From positions 41,510 to 105,509 of the forward strand of contig NZ_JAFGZD010000019.1 of NCBI RefSeq assembly GCF_017165765.1: 64,000 nucleotides of DNA, in the 5' to 3' direction. This DNA is from Pseudomonas capsici. GTDB lineage: Bacteria > Pseudomonadota > Gammaproteobacteria > Pseudomonadales > Pseudomonadaceae. Positions within the stretch are counted from its first letter, which is position 1. Every line of letters starts with the position of its first letter. Below, in pieces: positions 42,836 through 51,576 of this stretch. The translations under genes were made by a program, and so were the position numbers. The notes below the pieces were generated by a model that searched no databases, was not told the origin of the DNA, and saw only the letters and a program-made list of their open reading frames with translations.

Positions 42836-44785
42836 TTACTGAGCGGCTTTACGCGGCGCCGTTGGGTCTGCCGGTGGGGTGAAGGTGCGAAGATCGATGG
42901 TCGGCGCACTGTTGCCGCCCAGACGGTGATCGATAACCAGCAATCTGGCGTTGCTCAGACCGTGGCTGAGCTGGGTCAGGTATTGCTCCAGCAGGAAGGC
43001 TTGCCCGGCCTTGGCGTAAGCCTGGCGCTCGGCACTGAAGCGCAGGTCTGCGCCTTGTGCCGTGGCCAGCACCTCCCGGGCATTGGCGCTGGCCTGGTCA
43101 TGGGCAACGCTGGCATTGAGTTGCGCCTGACTGGCTTGTGCGCTGGCCGCGCCTCGTTCACGGGCGATCAAGGCCTGAGCACCGATCTGCGCAGCCTGCA
43201 CGGCATGGTAGGCATTGGCGGCACCGGCAGGTGGATGAATGGCCTCCACCACTGTGGCAAGAATTTCCACACCGCTGTCCAGACGCTGCAGATCCGCCTG
43301 CACCGCCTTGCCAATCTCATCGGCCAGCCCTGTGCGCTGTTCACCGAGCAATTCATCCAGCGTGCGGGAAGCAAAATCATGGACCAGCACACGGCTGGCG
43401 GTGCTGCGAATCAGGGTCGGTACATCGGCGCTGTTGTAGGTTGCGGCCAGCGCAGCGGCATCGCTCAGCCCGATACGGTAGACAAAGCGCACATCCATGT
43501 TCACCACCTGGAAGCTCTGCTTGTCCCCCGCACTGCTGGCGATGACCTGGGATTTTTCATTGATGTGGCTGGCGTCCCACAGGCGATTGGCGCTGGCCGG
43601 CGGCGGACCTTCGGCAGGGTCCAGAAGCTGCTCCACGGCACTGGCCTCCGAAACGCTGGTGGCCATCTCGTGAACCACGCCGTTTTCCACCGCCAGCACC
43701 TTGCCGAACGGCCAGGGCAACCCGACCTGCAGACCCGGCCCGAACACCTCGACAGGCTTGCCGAAACGCTCATAGATCCCGCGCCCCTGCATCGGGATTT
43801 CATGCACCCCGGTCAATGCCCAGCCCAGCGCGGCAATCACCGCCAGTACCGGCAGAAAGGCACGTCGTATGTAACTCAGCGCCCAGATCTGGCGCAGGTC
43901 GATACCGAAGCGGTTATGCAGTTCGTGCTGCAACACCAGCAGCGGGCGCGGCGGCCAGCGCAGCAGATCAGCCATGAAACTGCTGGCCATCAGACGAGGC
44001 TCAAGACGCTCATTGCGTGGCGTGAAGAACGACAGCACAGCGCGCAGCAGGAATTCGATGGCCACCAGCATCGGCAGGATGCCGATCAGCACGGCCAGCC
44101 GAGGCGGCCAGATACGATCGGCACTGGCGAAGAACAGGCACAGCGCCCCCAGCAGCAAGACCCCGATCACCATACGGGTCAGTTGCGCCAGTTGCCCGGC
44201 CTCAGGCCATTGGGCGGTCTGTTCATGGCTGAACTGGCGCTCCAGCACCAGCAACCCGAAAGCCATCAGCAGCATGAGACTGCCCACCATGTTGGCGACA
44301 GATGACAGCTCGGTGCCGGGCAAGCTCAAGTCCCAGACCAGACGGATGCAAATAAGCGCCAGCAGCGACCAGCCCGCCAGCCACAATGCCGAAGCGCCCA
44401 GATGGTCAAGCAAGGACTCGCCCGCATCGCTGAAGCGGGTCAGCAGGCGCTCATACCAGCCGCTTTCGTCGATCTGCGGCAATGTCTGGCTCTGTTCCGA
44501 CGGCGCGAGCGTACCCATGGCCCCGGCGCGCCAGCGTGCCACGGACAGAGCCGATTGCAGACCCGCCGCCAGCAGCAAAAAGGCCGCCGCGCCGTTGACC
44601 AGCACCGCCATCCACAAGGAACGGGGGGAAAACAGATCGATGAACAGCGCCAGCACCAGCGCCGTGATGCCTGTGGCGACAGCCAGGTACCTGAGTCGAC
44701 TCAGGCGTCGGGCCTGTTGTGCCGCCAGTTGAAAGCGCGGCAGCCCTTCGAGGTCAGCGTGCCCTACATCCAGATCAACCCGCAT
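42836..44785 (-). CDS. Large SPFH (HflK-like) protein with multi-helix N-terminal membrane domain
   Basis: 649 residues, almost twice the size of HflK. About seven hydrophobic helices in residues 30-330 (YLAVATGITALVLALFIDLF, LLILLMAFGLLV type, AVLIGILPMLVAIEFLLRAV, FLPVLAVIAALGWALTGVHE), then an SPFH domain about 335-510 (GRGIYERFGKPVEVFGPGLQ) and a coiled-coil tail about 530-630. First gene of the operon, with a Zur-like palindrome 35 bp upstream. The additional membrane domain could be a channel or an anchor for the ATPase. No published function is known to me. Confidence 0.75.
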   Translation of the reverse strand: MRVDLDVGHADLEGLPRFQLAAQQARRLSRLRYLAVATGITALVLALFIDLFSPRSLWMAVLVNGAAAFLLLAAGLQSALSVARWRAGAMGTLAPSEQSQTLPQIDESGWYERLLTRFSDAGESLLDHLGASALWLAGWSLLALICIRLVWDLSLPGTELSSVANMVGSLMLLMAFGLLVLERQFSHEQTAQWPEAGQLAQLTRMVIGVLLLGALCLFFASADRIWPPRLAVLIGILPMLVAIEFLLRAVLSFFTPRNERLEPRLMASSFMADLLRWPPRPLLVLQHELHNRFGIDLRQIWALSYIRRAFLPVLAVIAALGWALTGVHEIPMQGRGIYERFGKPVEVFGPGLQVGLPWPFGKVLAVENGVVHEMATSVSEASAVEQLLDPAEGPPPASANRLWDASHINEKSQVIASSAGDKQSFQVVNMDVRFVYRIGLSDAAALAATYNSADVPTLIRSTASRVLVHDFASRTLDELLGEQRTGLADEIGKAVQADLQRLDSGVEILATVVEAIHPPAGAANAYHAVQAAQIGAQALIARERGAASAQASQAQLNASVAHDQASANAREVLATAQGADLRFSAERQAYAKAGQAFLLEQYLTQLSHGLSNARLLVIDHRLGGNSAPTIDLRTFTPPADPTAPRKAAQ

Positions 44786-44820
44786 CGCTACCCCGGAACC
44801 TGACTAATGCCGTGAATGAT

Positions 44821-44839
44821 AGCGTTACGATATAACGCT
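44821..44839. promoter_or_regulatory. Zur-like palindromic operator before the SPFH-ATPase operon
   Basis: AGCGTTA-CGATA-TAACGCT, a perfect 7-bp inverted repeat with 5-bp spacer, lies 35 bp before the first gene. Its core GTTACGATATAAC matches GTTATANTATAAC at all fixed positions but two. The position fits a repressor site on the promoter. Confidence 0.55.
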
Positions 44840-44856
44840 TATCGTGAAACTTTCGT

Positions 44857-44933
44857 CAGGTAGGTTTCGCGAATGAATTGGCTACTGCCGGAGGGCTGAG
44901 GGAGCGAATTCATTCGCGAATAAGGCCTACCTG
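44857..44933. repeat. Large REP hairpin upstream of the SPFH operon
   Basis: CAGGTAGG...CCTACCTG encloses the REP arms TTTCGCGAATGAATTGGCT and AGCGAATTCATTCGCGAA. The outer 8 bp and inner arms give a long interrupted stem. Same family as 13572 and 28708. The remaining 337 bp up to opgD (44934-45270) contain no convincing gene, only short minus-strand frames without ribosome sites. Confidence 0.7.
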
Positions 44934-45270
44934 ATACTAGCAAAATGATTGCTGAATATTGCACGGCAACGAGCTTACCCACACCCTGTAAATTCATCCC
45001 GCAGGCTCTCCAGCCGCCCCCGAATCCTCTGGAAGCCTTGTGCCAAGCGGTGGCGGGCCATGACGGGCCTGTCGACCCAGCTCTCGAATCCCTCGCCAGA
45101 AGCCTCTTTCGAGCCGTATTCATTGACGATGAGCGGCATTTTTTTGCACCTATTTTGGAACAGCATCTCGTCTTTGTTATCTGTTGTGGGTAGTTTGCGT
45201 TCGGCAAGGAGTCGTTGGCGCGCCATTTTCTTGTGCAGGACGCACAGAATTACTCAGAGGCTTCACTTTT

Positions 45271-46890
45271 ATGAATCGCAGGAATCTCCTTAAAGCTTCC
45301 ATGGCGTTGGCCGCCTACAGCAGCTTGCCGGCCTCGGGGCTTTTTGCTGCGCGAGCGCTTGCCGCCGCTGCGGACGGCGAGATAGAACATTTCGATTTCC
45401 CGACATTGCAGGCTCACGCCAAACAACTGGCCGGCAAGGCCTATGTCAGCACCAAGCAGGTGCTGCCGCCGGTACTGGCGGACATGACGCCGCTGCAATT
45501 CAACGCCATTCGCTACGACGCCGCGCACTCCTTGTGGAACGACGTCAAAGGCCAGCTGGACGTGCAGTTCTTCCACGTCGGCATGGGCTTCAAGACCCCG
45601 GTGCGCATGTACAGCCTCGACGCCAAGACCAAACAGGCGCGGGAAGTGCATTTCCGTCATGAGCTGTTCAACTACGAGAACAGCGGCATCGACAAGAATC
45701 TGGTCAAGGGCGACCTGGGCTTTGCCGGGTTCAAGCTGTTCAAGGCCCCGCAAATTGCCGTCAACGACATCGTGTCGTTCCTGGGTGCCAGCTATTTCCG
45801 CGCCGTGGACGGCAACAATCAGTACGGCCTCTCGGCACGCGGTCTGGCCATCGACACCTACGCCAAGCGTCAGGAAGAGTTTCCCGACTTCACCAAGTTC
45901 TGGTTCGAAACACCGGACAAGAATGCCACCCGCTTCGTGGTCTACGCCCTGCTGGACTCGCCGAGCGCCACCGGTGCTTATCGCTTCGACATCGACTGCC
46001 AGTCCGGTCAGGTGGTGATGGAAGTCGACGCGCACATCAACGCCCGCGCCGACATCGAGCAACTGGGCATCACGCCGATGACCAGCATGTTCAGTTGCGG
46101 CACCCACGAGCGCCGCATGTGCGACTCGATTCACCCGCAACTGCACGACTCCGACCGGCTGTCCATGTGGCGCGGTAACGGCGAGTGGATCTGTCGCCCG
46201 CTGAACAACCCGGCCAAACTGCAGTTCAACGCCTTCTCGGACAAGGACCCGAAGGGCTTCGGTCTGGTCCAGTACGATCACAACTTTGCCAGCTATCAGG
46301 ACACCGTGGTCTGGTACCACCGTCGTCCGAGCCTGTGGGTCGAACCGACCACGCCATGGGGTGAAGGCGAGATCAGCCTGCTGGAGATCCCGACCACGGG
46401 CGAAACGATGGATAACATCGTGGTGTTCTGGACTCCCAAGGCCAAGGTCAAGGCTGGCGAGTCACTCAACTACGGCTACAAGCTGTTCTGGAGTCCGCTA
46501 CCACCGGTCAGCACTCCGCTGGCTCAGGTCAACGCAACCCGTTCGGGCATGGGCGGCTTCACCGAAGGCTGGGCACCCGGCGAGCACTACCCGAAATACT
46601 GGGCACGTCGCTTTGCGGTGGACTTCCACGGTGGCGGCCTGGACCGTCTGCCGGAAGGCACAGGTATCGAGCCGGTGCTCAAGGTTTCCCATGGCAAGGT
46701 TCAGGACTTCAACATCCTGGTGCTGCCAGACATCAAGGGCTACCGCATCACCTTCGACTGGCTGCCTGACAGCGACTCGGTAGAGCCGGTGGAAATGCGC
46801 ATGTTCATCCGCACCGGGGACCGCACCCTCAGCGAGACCTGGCTGTACCAGTACTTCCCGCCTGCTCCGGACAGACGCAAGTACCCGTAA
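45271..46890 (+). CDS. opgD: Glucan biosynthesis protein D (osmoregulated periplasmic glucans)
   Basis: 539 residues. Tat signal MNRRNLLKASMALAAYSSLP, then the OpgD/MdoD periplasmic domain (FDFPTLQAHAKQLAGKAYV, FHVGMGFKTPVRMY, RDTVVWYHRRPSLWVEP-like region). It acts on the backbone or branching of osmoregulated periplasmic glucans. A twin-arginine leader separates OpgD from the Sec-exported OpgG. ATG 45271 has CAGAGG 10 bp upstream; an upstream frame to 45184 is ignored. No opgGH genes are next to it. Confidence 0.88.
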   Translation: MNRRNLLKASMALAAYSSLPASGLFAARALAAAADGEIEHFDFPTLQAHAKQLAGKAYVSTKQVLPPVLADMTPLQFNAIRYDAAHSLWNDVKGQLDVQFFHVGMGFKTPVRMYSLDAKTKQAREVHFRHELFNYENSGIDKNLVKGDLGFAGFKLFKAPQIAVNDIVSFLGASYFRAVDGNNQYGLSARGLAIDTYAKRQEEFPDFTKFWFETPDKNATRFVVYALLDSPSATGAYRFDIDCQSGQVVMEVDAHINARADIEQLGITPMTSMFSCGTHERRMCDSIHPQLHDSDRLSMWRGNGEWICRPLNNPAKLQFNAFSDKDPKGFGLVQYDHNFASYQDTVVWYHRRPSLWVEPTTPWGEGEISLLEIPTTGETMDNIVVFWTPKAKVKAGESLNYGYKLFWSPLPPVSTPLAQVNATRSGMGGFTEGWAPGEHYPKYWARRFAVDFHGGGLDRLPEGTGIEPVLKVSHGKVQDFNILVLPDIKGYRITFDWLPDSDSVEPVEMRMFIRTGDRTLSETWLYQYFPPAPDRRKYP

Positions 46891-46926
46891 TGTTCTGAAA
46901 CCGCCGTCGCGGCCAGGCGCGCTCCT

Positions 46927-47011
46927 GTGGGAGGGCCTTGGCCGCGACAGCAGGTTCAAGGTACTGAAAACGGGTTGCCTTCCAACTGGTCGTCGCGGCC
47001 AAGGCCCCTCC
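46927..47011. repeat. BIME (GTGGGAGGGCCTTGGCCGCGA family), copy 1
   Basis: Inverted arms GTGGGAGGGCCTTGGCCGCG and CGCGGCCAAGGCCCCTCC around about 40 bp. The whole block, including the centre (GGTTCAAGGTACTGAAAA), recurs at 54909-54998. An additional half-copy GTCGCGGCCAGGCGCGCTCC lies just upstream. This is most of the 318-bp gap after opgD. Confidence 0.8.
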
Positions 47012-47208
47012 AATCCGGTTTTGATCGCCTCCAGAGTTGACAGCTCCGTGAACTGCGTCTGATATATCCCTTGTCACGCCGTTGCGAGCATTCGCTCCAG
47101 ACCTGTTCTCCCCTCCTTCGGTTATTCCCTTATCGACCCGCCTGTCGCGGTCGAGGGCGGTAGCTTTGCCCATCCGAAATTCCTGACGCTCTTCAGAAGG
47201 CCGACATC

Positions 47209-48516
47209 ATGGAGTTGAACCCTGCGGACAAGACGGCCGAGAAACCGTCGATCCTGTCATTCGATAAATCGACCGTTGTTGTGTGGGTGGTCATCGGCCT
47301 GATGCTGGTCGAAACCTTTTCCGGCGTGCTGCGCTTCTACTTCGACAAGGCAGGCATCAGCCCGCTGCTCTACCTGCCCAAGATGGCCTGTGTCCTGTTG
47401 TTTGCTCTGGAGTTGCGCACGTTCAGGGCCGGACGGCTGTTCTGGACGTGCATGGTGCTGTGGCTGGTTTTCGCGACGCTGGGGATGCTGCACGGTGCCA
47501 GCCCGTTCAATCTGGCCTTCAGTCTGTTCGCCTTGAGCCCGCTGTTTTTCGGGCTGGTGTGCAGTGAATACCTGTTCCGGCGCAGAAAGCTGCTCGCCTG
47601 GGCCGTCGGCTTTTGCCTGCTGGCATCACTGGCGGGACTGGCGCTGGACAAGTACACCTTGGTGCCCTGGAAAGGCTACAGCTACAGCGTGGGCGAAACG
47701 CAGCTCAGCGCCAACATGTCATGGAGTTCGGACGATGAAGACCGGATTGCCGGTTTCGCCCGGATGTCGAGCCTGCTGTCGATCATCATTGCCATCTACA
47801 GCCTGTACCTGCTGATGTTCATCCGCTCGCGGCCGCTCGTCATGCTGCTGAGCGCAGTGGCGCTCTATGGGATTGTGCTGACCACCAGCAAGGCACCCGC
47901 AGTCGCCTTTATGCTGACCCTCGGCCTGCTGCTGATCCAGCGGATGCCCTGGCCCAGCCGACTGGCCTGCATCCTGGCGGTCATGGCCGGTCTGCTGCTG
48001 CCCACGCTTGGCCTTCTGCATGACTTCGATGCCAGAACGGTCAGCAGCGGCGGCAGCTCGCTGGCGTCGCTGTACGACCGGCTGAACAATACCTGGCCCA
48101 ATATCGTCGAGGCCATGACCCTGGCTGGCTGGGGCATGACCGGAGCGGGGTTCGGCATGGTCGGCAGTACGCTGACGATGTTTCCGGTTCCGGGTGCCGA
48201 TCTGTTCATGACCCTCGACAGCAGCGTCATCTACCTGTGGGTGATGCTGGGGATTAGCGGGCTGTTGCTGTATGCGCTACAGATTCCCCTGTTCTTCGCT
48301 CTGATCAACGAGCAAAGCCCCCTGAGCCGCATGTTGCTGGCGATCAGTTTCTGTTGCTGCCTGATCAGCTGGACCACGGATATCTTCGAGGTGGCGGTGG
48401 CCAACCTGTTCATCGGCCTGGCCGCAGGCCATGTGCTGTTCGCCCGGCGCGAAGAGGAGGCGCAGGCAAGCGGCCCCGCGCACATGAAGATCACCACCCT
48501 GCCCGTCCCGCACTGA
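47209..48516 (+). CDS. Polysaccharide polymerase/O-antigen ligase-like membrane protein
   Basis: 435 residues with 10-12 hydrophobic segments and one large periplasmic loop in the second half (about 285-330, DFDARTVSSGGSSLASLYDR), as in Wzy/WaaL-type proteins. GMTGAGFGMVGST follows the loop. Family assignment rests on topology and general resemblance, so the exact role (polymerase, ligase) is open. The next gene, a secreted glycosidase, starts 9 bp after its stop, and its ribosome site (GAGG) overlaps this stop; no glycosyltransferases are nearby. Confidence 0.6.
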   Translation: MELNPADKTAEKPSILSFDKSTVVVWVVIGLMLVETFSGVLRFYFDKAGISPLLYLPKMACVLLFALELRTFRAGRLFWTCMVLWLVFATLGMLHGASPFNLAFSLFALSPLFFGLVCSEYLFRRRKLLAWAVGFCLLASLAGLALDKYTLVPWKGYSYSVGETQLSANMSWSSDDEDRIAGFARMSSLLSIIIAIYSLYLLMFIRSRPLVMLLSAVALYGIVLTTSKAPAVAFMLTLGLLLIQRMPWPSRLACILAVMAGLLLPTLGLLHDFDARTVSSGGSSLASLYDRLNNTWPNIVEAMTLAGWGMTGAGFGMVGSTLTMFPVPGADLFMTLDSSVIYLWVMLGISGLLLYALQIPLFFALINEQSPLSRMLLAISFCCCLISWTTDIFEVAVANLFIGLAAGHVLFARREEEAQASGPAHMKITTLPVPH

Positions 48517-48525
48517 GGCCACGCC

Positions 48526-49812
48526 ATGAGAACCCTTGCATGCCTGCTGCTTGGCTGCCTGGCCGGTCACGCATCGGCCCAGACCGAGCCGGTCTTTCTG
48601 ACGGGAATCGGCACTCATCTGATGAATTTCGATCAACCTCTGAGGCAACCGCTGAATCTTGCCGGGCAGGCAGGCTTCAATGCGGTCAGGGACGATATCT
48701 TCTGGTCCACCGCCGAGCCCGGCCCCAACCAGTGGCGCATCATCCCGCAATGGCGCAACTACCTGAACATGGCCAGTGATCTGAACCTCAACCGAACCGC
48801 CATCCTGGGTTACAGCACCTCTTTTCATGGCAACGCCAAGCCCCGCACGCCCGAGGTGACAGCGGCGTTCTTGAAGTATGTCGATTACGTCAGCCGACAA
48901 CTGGGCAACAAGGTGAGTTTCTACGAGGTCTGGAACGAGTGGGATCTGGAAGGACCGAAAGATCGCAAGCTCAGTCTGGATTATGCCGATCTGGTCACCA
49001 GCACCGTGCCGGTGATTCGCCAGAACACCCGCAACGTCAACGGCACTCCGGCGAAGATTCTGGCAGGTGCGATTACCCGCGATGGCATGAACGGCGGTTT
49101 CGCGGACGGCCTGATCGAAAACGGCGTGCTGGATCTGGTGGACGGTCTTTCCCTGCATCCTTACGCCCATTGCTCCGCCACCAACGGCAATACACCGGAA
49201 GCCTGGGTGCGCTGGATGACCCGCTACGAGCAGGACATCCGTACCCGTGTGGGTCGTGCTGTACCGCTCTACCTCACGGAAATGGGCTGGCCCAGCCATC
49301 AAGGCCCGTGCGGCAAGAGCGAAATCACGCAGGCCGTCTACATGGCGCGGATCTTTTTCCTGGCGCGCACAATCCCCAATGTCAAAGGCCTGTGGTGGTA
49401 CGACCTGTTCAATGACGGGCCGAACCGCTACGACCAGGAGCATAACTTCGGGGTACTCAATGAAGACCTGTCGCCCAAGCCCGCCTACAACATGATGCAG
49501 GCCATTGCACCGATCATCAGCAGTTACAGCTACGATGCCCGGGCCAGCATCCTGAGCGACAGCACTTACCTGCTGTACTTCGACAAGGGTGATGAGCGGG
49601 TCCTGGTGGCCTGGGCCATCGGCCAGCCAACGGATAAACAGATCGTCAGCGAACGGCCCATGAGCGGACCGGTGAGGCTGACCGATACGATCAACCCCGA
49701 ACAGGGCCGCATCGACAGCAAGCAGTCATGGCAGTGTCAGGCCAGCCGCTGCTCGACCACGATCAGGCTGACCAACTTCCCCAAGATCATCAGCCTGAGC
49801 AGCAGTCACTGA
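48526..49812 (+). CDS. Secreted glycoside hydrolase (GH39/PslG-like)
   Basis: 428 residues. Signal peptide about 1-18 (MRTLACLLLGCLAGHASA). TIM-barrel clan A layout: acid/base Glu138 in WNEWDLEG and nucleophile Glu252 in LTEMGWPS; ALSLHPYAHC-type strand between (DGLSLHPYAHC). The C-terminal 110 residues form a beta-rich extra domain. Similar to PslG, a periplasmic hydrolase that trims exopolysaccharide during export. Together with the preceding polymerase-like gene it hints at a small exopolysaccharide module. Ends with a 7-bp overlap with the converging response regulator. Confidence 0.75.
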   Translation: MRTLACLLLGCLAGHASAQTEPVFLTGIGTHLMNFDQPLRQPLNLAGQAGFNAVRDDIFWSTAEPGPNQWRIIPQWRNYLNMASDLNLNRTAILGYSTSFHGNAKPRTPEVTAAFLKYVDYVSRQLGNKVSFYEVWNEWDLEGPKDRKLSLDYADLVTSTVPVIRQNTRNVNGTPAKILAGAITRDGMNGGFADGLIENGVLDLVDGLSLHPYAHCSATNGNTPEAWVRWMTRYEQDIRTRVGRAVPLYLTEMGWPSHQGPCGKSEITQAVYMARIFFLARTIPNVKGLWWYDLFNDGPNRYDQEHNFGVLNEDLSPKPAYNMMQAIAPIISSYSYDARASILSDSTYLLYFDKGDERVLVAWAIGQPTDKQIVSERPMSGPVRLTDTINPEQGRIDSKQSWQCQASRCSTTIRLTNFPKIISLSSSH

Positions 49813-50459
49813 TCCAGCGGCGCGCCCGAGGACTGGATGCGCTCGGCAAACTTGACCAGATCCGCCAGAGAGTCGGCCTGCATCTTGCGCATGACCGAGC
49901 CGCGCCGAACCTTGACCGTTATTTCGCTCACATTGAGCCGGTCCGCAATCTGCTTGTTTAACAGGCCGCTGACCACCAGCTCCATCACCTGCTGTTCCCC
50001 CGCATTCAGACTTGCATGACGCCGCTGCAACTCGGTTTCCACCGCACGGGTCTGGCGCCTTGCCCGGTCCCGCACCAGCCCCTGCTGGATGGCGTCCAGC
50101 AAATCCTGCTCACGAAAAGGCTTGGTCAGAAACTCCAGCGCCCCTGCCTTCATCGCCCGCACCGACATCGGAATATCGCCATGCCCGGTGATGAAAATCA
50201 CGGGCAGCCCGATCCCCCACTTCGCCATCTCGCCCTGAAAATCCAGGCCGCTCATGCCCGGCATACGCACGTCCAGAATCAGGCAACCCGGCGCATCGGG
50301 TCGCGGGGTGTCGAGAAACTCCCGGGTCGAGCCGAACAGCATGGAACGCAGCCCGACCGAGGCCAGTAAATCCTCCAGAGACGAACGCACCGACTGATCG
50401 TCGTCGACCACGTAAATGATCGGTTCTTCGTCCTGCGGGGCCGGAACGATTGTTTTCAT
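49806..50459 (-). CDS. FixJ-family response regulator
   Basis: 217 residues. Receiver domain about 14-128 with phospho-acceptor Asp in LILDVRMPGMSG, and Lys in EFLTKPFREQDL. LuxR-type helix-turn-helix about 150-210 (LNAGEQQVMELVVSGLLNKQIADRLNVSEITVKV). ATG shares one base with the histidine kinase stop (TGATG). Targets unknown; the nearby ABC transporter on the same strand is the best guess. Confidence 0.9.
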   Translation of the reverse strand: MKTIVPAPQDEEPIIYVVDDDQSVRSSLEDLLASVGLRSMLFGSTREFLDTPRPDAPGCLILDVRMPGMSGLDFQGEMAKWGIGLPVIFITGHGDIPMSVRAMKAGALEFLTKPFREQDLLDAIQQGLVRDRARRQTRAVETELQRRHASLNAGEQQVMELVVSGLLNKQIADRLNVSEITVKVRRGSVMRKMQADSLADLVKFAERIQSSGAPLDQ

Positions 50460-51523
50460 CAGCTCTCCATCTTTGCGGTAGGCAGGGTGAAGTGAAACGT
50501 CGAGCCGGCCTGTTCGCCGAGGGTCACCCAGATGCGGCCGCCATGGGCCTCGATAATGGAGCGGCTGATTGCCAGGCCAATCCCCATCCCCTGCTCCTTG
50601 GTCGTGTAGAAGGCATCGAAAATCCGTTCGAGATGTTCCGCCGGAACACCAATACCGTTGTCGGATACCGAAAACCGCACATCCGCGCCTTCACGCCAGT
50701 CCACCATCACCTGCAACCGACCCTGACCCGGCTCAAGACCGCTCATGGCGTCCATCGCATTGAGCATCATGTTCAGCAGCACCTGCTGGATCTGCACCCG
50801 GTCGGCCAGCAGCGGCGGCAGACCGTCGGGAATGTCCACCGTCAGGGTAACGCCCTGCTGGTTCATTTCACTATGGGCGAGGGAAACGATTTCGGCGACG
50901 GCATCGGCCACGCTCACCCATTCCTTGTGGGTCGAGGCCGGTTTTGCCAACGCCCGCACATGCACGATCACATCGCTGGCCCGATTGGCATCGCCGATCA
51001 TGCGCTCGATGGCCTGCCGGGCCTTGGGCAGATTCGCCGGCTCGTTGGCCAGCCAGCGCAAACCGGCATTGCCACTGGTGACAATCGCCGCCAGCGGCTG
51101 GTTGACCTCATGGGCGATGGACGCAGTCAGTTCGCCCAGCATGTTGACCCGCGCAATCTGCGCCAACTGGGTACGAGCCTCGTGAGCCGTGCGGATCGCC
51201 GCTGCCAGGCGCAACGCCAGATAGGTGGTCATGGCGATGGCCAGAAGGCTGATGCCGCAGTTGATCAACCCCGACTCACTGGAGCGGGAGGTGGTCAATT
51301 CGTAGCTGATGACCGTCAATCCCATACACCCCAGCGCGACAGCGATCACGCCACCTGCGGGCATGAAACGCGCCGCCAAGAGCACCACGGCGATCTGGAA
51401 AACCCCTACCGCAATTTCCAGGTCCGTCAGCGTATCGGCAATCGCAATGGCCACCGCCAGCGCTAGCAATGCGGCCAGTCGAAGGGCCATTGCCGCCTTG
51501 CCAAAGGTTTTCGACTCACGCAT
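50459..51523 (-). CDS. Sensor histidine kinase, FixL/DctB type
   Basis: 354 residues. Six short membrane segments (about 12-110) with no large periplasmic sensor, a DHp helix with His in ASIAHEVNQPLAAI (about residue 140) and a HATPase domain (NMMLNAMDAM, DNGIGVP, GMGIGLAISRSI). It phosphorylates the coupled FixJ-type regulator. The signal is not visible; a membrane-embedded sensor may read a membrane or transporter state. Confidence 0.9.
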   Translation of the reverse strand: MRESKTFGKAAMALRLAALLALAVAIAIADTLTDLEIAVGVFQIAVVLLAARFMPAGGVIAVALGCMGLTVISYELTTSRSSESGLINCGISLLAIAMTTYLALRLAAAIRTAHEARTQLAQIARVNMLGELTASIAHEVNQPLAAIVTSGNAGLRWLANEPANLPKARQAIERMIGDANRASDVIVHVRALAKPASTHKEWVSVADAVAEIVSLAHSEMNQQGVTLTVDIPDGLPPLLADRVQIQQVLLNMMLNAMDAMSGLEPGQGRLQVMVDWREGADVRFSVSDNGIGVPAEHLERIFDAFYTTKEQGMGIGLAISRSIIEAHGGRIWVTLGEQAGSTFHFTLPTAKMES

Positions 51524-51576
51524 TGCCCGTGTCTCGCTGGTGGGTGAAGGCTGAATATGCCAGTTTCGTGCAAAGC

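Noticed and set aside
45271..46890. OpgG
   Set aside because: A twin-arginine leader (NRRNLLKAS) and length of 539 residues fit OpgD.
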